Under the pieces are notes generated by a model. The model ran no database searches and was not told where the DNA came from. It worked only from the letters and a program-made list of their open reading frames with translations. From Christensenella sp. UBA2853 (GTDB taxonomy: Bacteria; Bacillota; Clostridia; Christensenellales; Aristaeellaceae), in the NCBI GenBank assembly GCA_002350845.1, contig DEFL01000045.1, positions 1-9,464 of the forward strand: a stretch of 9,464 nt of DNA, in the 5' to 3' direction. Position 1 is the stretch's first letter. The number at the start of each line of letters is the position of its first letter. Shown here in pieces: positions 4,158 to 9,464 of this stretch. Position numbers and translations under genes: made by a program.

Positions 4158-5171
4158 TTATGCTTCTTCTTCGGGAAGCATGGACTGAAGACCCTGTTCA
4201 ATGAGTTCGGGAACCCGGCCTTCAATGATTTTTCTGCACTGCTTGATGGCACAGCAGATCGCGTGACCATTGCTGGAACCGTGTCCCTTGACGACAGCAC
4301 CCTGCACACCCAGAAGGGGAGCGCCGCCGACCTCGGAGTAGTCCATATCTTTCTTGACACGGTTGAAAGCAGGCTTAGCCAGAGCAGCACCGATCTTGCT
4401 GCGGGTATCGGCAAGCAGTTCTTTCTTGATGATCTTCAGCAGCGACTTGGCGACACCTTCCATGAACTTCAGAACAAGGTTGCCGCAGAAGCCGTCGCAG
4501 ACCAGAACATCGGCTGCATTGTTGGTGATTTCACGTGCTTCCACATTGCCGACAAAATTGTACGGTGCTTTTTCCATCATGGGATACGTGGTCTTCACCA
4601 GTTCATTGCCCTTGTCGGTTTCCACACCGATATTGATCAGGCCGACGCGGGGATTATTCACGCCCATGACTTTCTCCATATAGATGGAGCCCATCATGCC
4701 GAACTGCAGCAGGTACTGCGGACGGCAGTCCACATTGGCACCGCAGTCAATCAGGAGTGCGCCGGGATTGGTTCCGGTCGGAAGAACAGGGGCCAGGGCA
4801 GGACGCTCAATCCCCGGAATGCGGCCAAGACGGAACATGCCGCCAGCGAGCACTGCGCCGGTCGAGCCGCAGGACACGAAGCCGTCGACTTCTTTTGCCT
4901 TGAGCTGCAGCATACCGATGACCGTTGCGGACTTTTTCTTGGTCCTGACACCCATGACCGGACTTTCATCATTGGTAATGACTTCAGGCGCATCAACCAG
5001 AGTGATGCGGTTTCTGACATCGTCACAGTCTTTGAGCAGCGGTTCAACCACCGCCAGATCACCCGCCAGGCTGATCTCCAAATCAGGAAAGAGACGGAGC
5101 GCTTCCAGTGCACCCTCTACAGGTGCCTGCGGCGCATTGTCACCGCCCATAGCATCCAGAAAAATACGCAT
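4158..5171 (-). CDS. plsX: Phosphate acyltransferase PlsX
   Basis: A 337-residue peripheral-membrane enzyme that turns acyl-ACP and phosphate into acyl-phosphate, the donor PlsY uses to acylate glycerol-3-phosphate. Family blocks are all present: MRIFLDAMGGDNAP at 1-14, SCGSTGAVLAGG at 100-111, LIDCGANVDCRP at 140-151, DGFCGNLVLKFMEG at 226-239 and GGAPLLGVQG at 282-291. The length is normal for the family. GGAGG lies just four bases before the ATG at 5171. It opens the operon with acpP and rnc, driven by the promoter at 5213-5241. I see no FapR-type operator (TTAGTAC-like repeat) in the leader. Confidence 0.97.
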   Translation of the reverse strand: MRIFLDAMGGDNAPQAPVEGALEALRLFPDLEISLAGDLAVVEPLLKDCDDVRNRITLVDAPEVITNDESPVMGVRTKKKSATVIGMLQLKAKEVDGFVSCGSTGAVLAGGMFRLGRIPGIERPALAPVLPTGTNPGALLIDCGANVDCRPQYLLQFGMMGSIYMEKVMGVNNPRVGLINIGVETDKGNELVKTTYPMMEKAPYNFVGNVEAREITNNAADVLVCDGFCGNLVLKFMEGVAKSLLKIIKKELLADTRSKIGAALAKPAFNRVKKDMDYSEVGGAPLLGVQGAVVKGHGSSNGHAICCAIKQCRKIIEGRVPELIEQGLQSMLPEEEA

Positions 5172-5212
5172 AGTACCTCCAGGGGTTCCTACCCATATGC
5201 AATTTCTTGTGT

Positions 5213-5241
5213 ATTCTAGCAGATGACACGAAGGAATGCAA
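5213..5241 (-). promoter_or_regulatory. Sigma-A promoter of plsX-acpP-rnc
   Basis: On the minus strand TTGCAT (5241-5236) and TAGAAT (5218-5213) are 17 bases apart, with TG before the -10 (TGCTAGAAT). The leader to plsX is about 35 bases. Spacing and both hexamers are close to consensus. Confidence 0.75.
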
Positions 5242-5300
5242 GCTGTTTACGGCTCTTTGGCCTGTGGCGGAGGGATTGGAATACCTATAAAAGGAGAAAG

Positions 5301-5329
5301 AAAAAGGACTGCGCTGCATGCGCAGTCCT
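5301..5329 (-). terminator. Rho-independent terminator of the PPIC isomerase gene
   Basis: AGGACTGCGC and GCGCAGTCCT form a perfect 10-bp stem with a 5-base loop at 5305-5329, followed on the minus strand by a T-rich tract. It lies about 15 bases after the isomerase stop. Confidence 0.92.
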
Positions 5330-5344
5330 CAGGAAATACCTGAC

Positions 5345-6748
5345 TCAGTCGCCGATGTCTGCCGCTTCATCCGGGGATTCGGAAGCTGCAGGACGATAGG
5401 CTTCGCCGGCCTCGGTGTATTCGATACCGGCTGCGTCCTTCCATGCTTCGAATGCAGCATCCAGGGCTTCAGCCTGCTGGGTGGACAGCAGTTCATTCTC
5501 GATGGAAGCGCGCAGTTCCTCGGTCAGCTCCACAGGACCGGAGGGAACGTCGCGGGTGTAATGCACAATGTAAATGCCGTACATACCGACATACGGAGCG
5601 GATACATCACCGACATTATCGATGGAGAAAGCAGCCTGCACGAAGGCGGGATCATAGACAGAGCTGTCGGCATACACTTCATAGCCGTTGGTCTTGTAGG
5701 GCTCCTGGGACATGCCGGGATCGGTGCTGTATTCGGCAACGAGATCGGCCCAGGGAGTGCCGGCTTCCAGCTTGGCCATGATTTCATCAATCGTATCCTG
5801 GACGGAAGCGATGACAGCCTGGCGTGCAGCTTCGACCTGTTCTTCGGTCACAGGCTCTTCGGTGACAGCAGGTTCTTCGCTTGCAGCGGCTTCGGCTTCA
5901 GGCGCGGCCTGTGCAGCGTCAACGGGCTCTGCATATTCCTCATAGCGGCTCTGCAGATCCTGATAGGTGCTGAGCAGTTCACTGTCCACTTCGAGGAGAA
6001 TGTGGGTAATGCCGCGGAAGCCTTCCGGCACGAAGAAGGGCTCATCACCATAGTAGGATTTGGTCTGCTCATAGAGGCCGGGATCGTCCGCATAGGCAGC
6101 CTTGTCCTCTTCCACATGGGCATTGTAGGTGGCGAGAAGATCTTCCTCGGAAACGGAAAGGTCAGCGGTCAGAGCCCTGGTGACTTTGTCGTAGTTGTAG
6201 CTTTCGGTTTCGTTCAGGACGATGTAATCATAGGTGTAGCCCATGGAATCGAGCGTGGCGATGGCGTTGGCACGGGCCGTCGCTTTTTCTTCTTCGGTTG
6301 CATCCTCGGCGGGCTCAAGACCATAGTAGGTATAGACCTGGTCAATCAGACCTTCATAGACTTCGTCGACATTCTTCTCAATGGCAGCCATGTCTTCTTC
6401 GGTCAGCTGATCCAGACCCAGCGTCACGAGGCTGTCTTTGTAGAAATTCTCCTGGAGATAGGTTTCCATAGCCATCTGACGGACAATGGGAAGCGTGTCT
6501 TCGGAAGACATGTCATAGCCATAGTTGGCATAGTAGCTGATGACCTGATTCGCAATGGCGTCCACTTCGGACTGCATGATCTGGGTTCCGTTAGCGAGCG
6601 TGGCAAGAACCTGATCTTCGGCTGCAGGTGCTTCAGTAGCTTCAGTTGCTGCGGTTTCCGCTGTGACGGTTTCTTCAGCGAGGGATACAGGAAGAACACA
6701 GAGGAGAGCCATCAGCAGGGCAAGAATAAGAGCGGTGTATCGATTCAT
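5345..6748 (-). CDS. Secreted parvulin-type (PPIC) peptidyl-prolyl isomerase, SurA/PrsA-like
   Basis: A 467-residue exported folding factor that probably helps secreted proteins fold outside the membrane. A signal peptide spans about 1-24 (NRY, a long hydrophobic core, cleavage after SLA). A SurA_N-like helical part covers about 50-240. The parvulin domain starts with GFRGITHILLEV at 243-254, resumes with IDEIMAKLEAGTPWADLV and YSTDPG (about 320-345), and ends with IYIVHYT near 392-398. About 65 residues, partly Ala/Glu/Pro-rich (270-305), split the domain after its first strand. The only cysteine in the signal region (ALLC) is not a proper lipobox, so unlike PrsA it seems not lipid-anchored. 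The protein is strongly acidic. The ATG at 6748 has AGAAAGGA at proper distance; an upstream GTG at 6766 would put that site inside the gene. Confidence 0.85.
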   Translation of the reverse strand: MNRYTALILALLMALLCVLPVSLAEETVTAETAATEATEAPAAEDQVLATLANGTQIMQSEVDAIANQVISYYANYGYDMSSEDTLPIVRQMAMETYLQENFYKDSLVTLGLDQLTEEDMAAIEKNVDEVYEGLIDQVYTYYGLEPAEDATEEEKATARANAIATLDSMGYTYDYIVLNETESYNYDKVTRALTADLSVSEEDLLATYNAHVEEDKAAYADDPGLYEQTKSYYGDEPFFVPEGFRGITHILLEVDSELLSTYQDLQSRYEEYAEPVDAAQAAPEAEAAASEEPAVTEEPVTEEQVEAARQAVIASVQDTIDEIMAKLEAGTPWADLVAEYSTDPGMSQEPYKTNGYEVYADSSVYDPAFVQAAFSIDNVGDVSAPYVGMYGIYIVHYTRDVPSGPVELTEELRASIENELLSTQQAEALDAAFEAWKDAAGIEYTEAGEAYRPAASESPDEAADIGD

Positions 6749-6796
6749 AAGAGTTTCCTTTCTCACGTTTATCGAAGATCCAGTCGATCTATTTGA

Positions 6797-6825
6797 TATA
6801 TACCACGAACCCTGCGCGCGTGCAA
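6797..6825 (-). promoter_or_regulatory. Sigma-A promoter of the PPIC isomerase gene
   Basis: On the minus strand TTGCAC (6825-6820) and TATATA (6802-6797) are 17 bases apart. It lies between the MATE gene stop and the isomerase start and gives a leader of roughly 40 bases, so the isomerase is its own transcription unit. Confidence 0.65.
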
Positions 6826-6848
6826 GCAGGACTTGAAAAAGTTACAGT

Positions 6849-8210
6849 TCATTCATTTTCTGTACGCAAGGAGCGTTCCAGAAGATGGAGACGGTGATAA
6901 TAACCAATCATCAGAAGGACTGCCGCTCCGATCCAGGCGGCGATCTCGGCAAAATAGACGCCCCATTCACCGATCAGCGCCGGAAGCAGCAGTGCGCAGA
7001 GGATTCGCATGAGGAGCTCAACCACACCGGAGATCATGGGAATAAAGGTATCGCCAAGCCCCTGGAGGGTGGAGCGGTAGACAAAGAGCAGATACAGGCA
7101 GGGAAGCCCGGATGCCATGACACGCAGGAAGCGGAAGGCATAGACCAGCACCTGTTCCACCACCGCGGGATCATCCTCGACAAACAGGGCGAGCAGCTGG
7201 CGGCCGAAGAGGAACATCAGCAGAGTGATCACCAGCGCCATGCCAAAGGCGATTTTGGCGGACTGCCTCAGTCCGATGCGCACACGGTCCAGGCGCTTTG
7301 CACCGAAGTTCTGTCCGGCAAAGGTGCCCATGGCATTGCCGACGGCCGTGCCGAAGAGCTCAAGCATACCCTGCAGGCGGGAGGCCGCGTTGTAGCCGGC
7401 CATAAAGAGAAAACCAAAGCCGTTGACGACTCTCTGGAGGACCAGTCCGCCGATGGTGATGATTGCGTTCTGGAACGCAATCGGGGTGCCGAGGCGCAGC
7501 AGACGAATCACCGCCTGTTTTTCCGGCTTCAGATGATGCCGGCGGATATGGAACACCGGAAGCCTGCACACCGCGATGAGGCAGATCAGGAAGGAAATAC
7601 ACTGACTGGAGACGGTGGCGACGGCGGCACCAATGACGCCGAGGCGCAGGGTGATGACGAGGAACATATCTAGGACTATATTGATGACCGTGGCCACACT
7701 CAGGGCCAGCAGCGGCGTCCGGCTGTTTCCGACGGCATACAAAAATCCGCTCAGGAGGTTATACCCCATGACCACAGGAATGCCGGCAAAGACAATGCGC
7801 AGATAGGTGTGGGTCAGGTGGATGGTATCTTCAGGGAACCGAAGCAGGCGCAGGGCAGGGAACAGAAAGACCTGGGAGAGCGTCTCAAGGATCAGGACGA
7901 TGAGCACCGAGAGAAAAATGCTCTGGCCCTCATACCGCTTGACCTCTTCGGGATGGCCTGCACCGAAGGACTGGGCGATCTGGATGCCGAAGCCCTGGGC
8001 GAGCCCCATGGCGATGGAGAGGATGCCCCAGTCCAGCCAGCCGGAACCGGAGACGGCGGCCAGGGCGGCAACGCCTTCACCGCGGCCGATGACGAGCGTA
8101 TCGACAATATTGTAAAACTGCTGGAGCAGGTTGCCGGCTGCAATGGGCAGGCAGAAGGACAGAATTAACCGTGCGGGGCTTCCCACGGTCATATCACGGG
8201 TCTTTGCCAT
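6849..8210 (-). CDS. MATE-family multidrug/metabolite efflux transporter
   Basis: A 453-residue inner-membrane protein with about twelve hydrophobic segments, arranged as two similar halves. The first half opens with the MATE hallmark QQFYNIVDTLVIGR at 30-43 and the second with GTPIAFQNAIITIGG at 241-255. Members export drugs or metabolites in exchange for sodium or protons; the substrate here cannot be told. It belongs to the large NorM/DinF-related group common in Clostridia. GGAGG sits six or seven bases before the ATG at 8210. The start is only about 30 bases past the alaS terminator hairpin, leaving no room for a separate promoter, so expression may depend on readthrough or on a promoter inside alaS. 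No clear terminator follows it. Confidence 0.93.
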   Translation of the reverse strand: MAKTRDMTVGSPARLILSFCLPIAAGNLLQQFYNIVDTLVIGRGEGVAALAAVSGSGWLDWGILSIAMGLAQGFGIQIAQSFGAGHPEEVKRYEGQSIFLSVLIVLILETLSQVFLFPALRLLRFPEDTIHLTHTYLRIVFAGIPVVMGYNLLSGFLYAVGNSRTPLLALSVATVINIVLDMFLVITLRLGVIGAAVATVSSQCISFLICLIAVCRLPVFHIRRHHLKPEKQAVIRLLRLGTPIAFQNAIITIGGLVLQRVVNGFGFLFMAGYNAASRLQGMLELFGTAVGNAMGTFAGQNFGAKRLDRVRIGLRQSAKIAFGMALVITLLMFLFGRQLLALFVEDDPAVVEQVLVYAFRFLRVMASGLPCLYLLFVYRSTLQGLGDTFIPMISGVVELLMRILCALLLPALIGEWGVYFAEIAAWIGAAVLLMIGYYHRLHLLERSLRTENE

Positions 8211-8236
8211 AAAGATCCTCCGGGCGGCAAGAATGG

Positions 8237-8264
8237 AAAAGGGGATGCGGCGAACCGCATCCCC
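8237..8264 (-). terminator. UUCG-loop terminator between alaS and the MATE gene
   Basis: GGGGATGCGG and CCGCATCCCC form a perfect 10-bp stem closed by a UUCG tetraloop on the minus strand, followed by four T. The stem is very stable but the T-run short, so termination may be partial. Confidence 0.8.
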
Positions 8265-8279
8265 TGGTTTGATTCAGTT

Positions 8280-9464
8280 TCAAGCTTTGGGACCGGTAAT
8301 GGTCGCCTTGATACGGCGCACGCCGGCAGAAGAGGATTCTTCCTTCTGAATCTTGAAGCTGCCGAGCTCACCGGTGTGGGTGGCATGAGGGCCGCCGCAG
8401 ATTTCGAAGGAGAAATCGCCCATCTTGTAGGTACGCACGCGCTCACCGTACTTGTTTTCGAACAGGCCGATGGCGCCCTTTTCCTTGGCTTCCGGCACGG
8501 TCATTTCTTCGCATACGACCGGGACATCCGCTGCAATGGCTTCATTGACGAGCTTTTCGACTTCGGCCAGCTCTTCCTTGGTGACCTTACGGCCGAAGGA
8601 GAAGTCAAAGCGCAGGCGCTCAGCGGTAATGTTGGAACCCTTCTGGGCAACCTCGGGTCCGAGGACCTTGCGCAGAGCGGCATGGAGCAGGTGAGTAGCG
8701 GTGTGCAGGCGGGCCGTTTCTTCGGTCTGGTCAGCCAGGCCGCCCTTGAACTTCTGATCAGCGCCCTGATGGCTCAGTTCCTGATGCTTCTTGAAGTTCT
8801 CTTCGAAGGCGGCAACGTCCACCTTCAGGCCGCGCTCGGCGGCCAGCTCGCAGGTCATTTCGATCGGGAAGCCGAAGGTGTCATAGAGATGGAATGCATT
8901 CAGACCATCGATGACGCCGTTTTCCACGCGGGAGGCAACCTTTTCGAATTCCTTGTTGCCCTGCTTGAGGGTGCGGGCAAAGCGTGCTTCCTCGAGCTTG
9001 AGCTGTTCAAGGACGAAGGCGCTGTTGCGTTCGAGCTCAGGATAGGCTTCCTTGTACTGGTTGATGATCACCTGGGCGATGGTGGCGGTGAAGCCTTCGG
9101 GCATGCCGATCTGCATGCCGTAGCGCACGGTGCGGCGGATCAGGCGGCGGAGGATATAGCCCTGGTCTGTATTGGACGGGGACACACCGCGGTCGTCACC
9201 GAGGATAAAGGTGGATGTGCGCATATGGTCGGCGATGATGCGGAAGGCCTTGGTGGTCTCGGCGTCATCCTTGTAGTTCCTGCCGCTGAGCTCAGCGATG
9301 CAGGCAAGAATGCCGGTGAAGGCATCCGTGTCATACACGGTTTCCTTGCCGTTGAGCACGCAGATGGTGCGTTCGAGGCCCATGCCGGTGTCGACGTTCT
9401 TCTTGGCCAGGGGCAGGAAGGAACCGTCCTTCTGCTTGTTGTACTGCATGAACACGTCGTTCCA
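8280..9464 (-). CDS. alaS: Alanyl-tRNA synthetase, short form (N-terminus beyond window)
   Basis: The last 394 residues of the enzyme that charges tRNA-Ala; the gene runs in from the right edge, and reading continues through WNDVF at the very end. Class II motif 3 (VDTGMGLERT, 24-33 of the visible part) closes the catalytic core. The tRNA-recognition helices (HMRTSTFILGDDRGVSPSN) follow. The editing domain, which clears Ser- and Gly-tRNA-Ala, has its zinc ligands H254, H258, C356 and H360. The protein then ends at GVRRIKATITGPKA with a clear TGA, so the coiled-coil and C-Ala (DHHA1-like) parts of the usual ~870-residue enzyme are absent. The end is clean and followed by a terminator, so this is a natural short form of perhaps 590 residues, not damage. 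Whether the genome also holds a full-length copy is unknown. Confidence 0.95.
   Translation of the reverse strand, partial: WNDVFMQYNKQKDGSFLPLAKKNVDTGMGLERTICVLNGKETVYDTDAFTGILACIAELSGRNYKDDAETTKAFRIIADHMRTSTFILGDDRGVSPSNTDQGYILRRLIRRTVRYGMQIGMPEGFTATIAQVIINQYKEAYPELERNSAFVLEQLKLEEARFARTLKQGNKEFEKVASRVENGVIDGLNAFHLYDTFGFPIEMTCELAAERGLKVDVAAFEENFKKHQELSHQGADQKFKGGLADQTEETARLHTATHLLHAALRKVLGPEVAQKGSNITAERLRFDFSFGRKVTKEELAEVEKLVNEAIAADVPVVCEEMTVPEAKEKGAIGLFENKYGERVRTYKMGDFSFEICGGPHATHTGELGSFKIQKEESSSAGVRRIKATITGPKA

Noticed and set aside
5172..5212. FapR-type fatty-acid operator in the plsX leader
   Set aside because: No TTAGTAC-like inverted repeat is present; only GGTACT next to the ribosome site resembles half of one.
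4125..5219. Long plus-strand open frame (364 codons) opposite plsX
   Set aside because: It is a mirror frame of plsX, with composition typical of antisense shadows (many His, Gln and Asp) and no ribosome site.
6749..6766. Upstream GTG start for the PPIC isomerase
   Set aside because: It would place the AGAAAGGA ribosome site inside the coding region and add charged residues before the signal peptide.
5318..6796. 492-codon plus-strand open frame opposite the PPIC gene
   Set aside because: The minus-strand protein has a signal peptide, a parvulin domain, a promoter, a ribosome site and a terminator; the plus frame begins inside that terminator and shows no domain.
6749..6796. Overlapping short inverted repeats (AGATC/GATCT, ATCGA/TCGAT) in the PPIC leader
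   Set aside because: The arms are five bases long and mutually exclusive, which is expected by chance at this length.

Overview
The window looks like chromosome from an anaerobic, low-to-mid GC Firmicute, probably a gut Clostridia-type bacterium. I base this on strong AGGAGG-type ribosome sites, sigma-A-like promoters, U-tailed hairpin terminators, a rubredoxin-first (reverse) rubrerythrin typical of strict anaerobes, a plsX-acpP-rnc cluster, and an alanyl-tRNA synthetase that ends right after its editing domain. The genus cannot be fixed from this sequence. Every gene I accept lies on the minus strand, so the window is described from its right edge leftwards, in the direction of transcription.

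Right part (9464-5345). The C-terminal 394 residues of a short alanyl-tRNA synthetase run in from the edge and end at a UUCG-loop terminator. A MATE-family exporter starts only about 30 bases after that hairpin. Next, from its own promoter, comes a secreted parvulin-type (PPIC) peptidyl-prolyl isomerase with an Ala/Glu/Pro-rich insertion, closed by a strong terminator.

Middle part (5241-3089). A well-spaced promoter drives plsX, acpP and rnc: phospholipid-precursor synthesis, acyl carrier protein and RNase III. A perfect 12-bp hairpin lies between acpP and rnc, and a terminator follows rnc.

Left-middle part (3009-1252), the most unusual region. A reverse rubrerythrin gene has a probable operator at its promoter. 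It is followed by a row of small genes: a 79-residue zinc-ribbon protein, an orphan four-helix membrane protein, and a second 79-residue zinc-ribbon protein. The last 60 bases of the rubrerythrin gene (19 codons plus stop) recur directly after the first zinc-ribbon gene and after the membrane-protein gene, and a decayed copy follows the last zinc-ribbon gene. The three intact copies differ from one another only at silent positions, and each small gene's own stop codon sits at the edge of a copy. The layout looks like a cassette array grown from the 3' end of a host gene. Alternatives are the debris of tandem rubrerythrin duplications, or a translated tag. A terminator closes the row.

Left edge (1167-22). 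An AT-rich stretch carries a candidate promoter with an inverted repeat just downstream. Then come the C-terminal stub of an AMP-forming acyl-CoA/acyl-ACP ligase and an intact PlsC-type acyltransferase. This looks like a lipid-modifying pair whose ligase has been lost.
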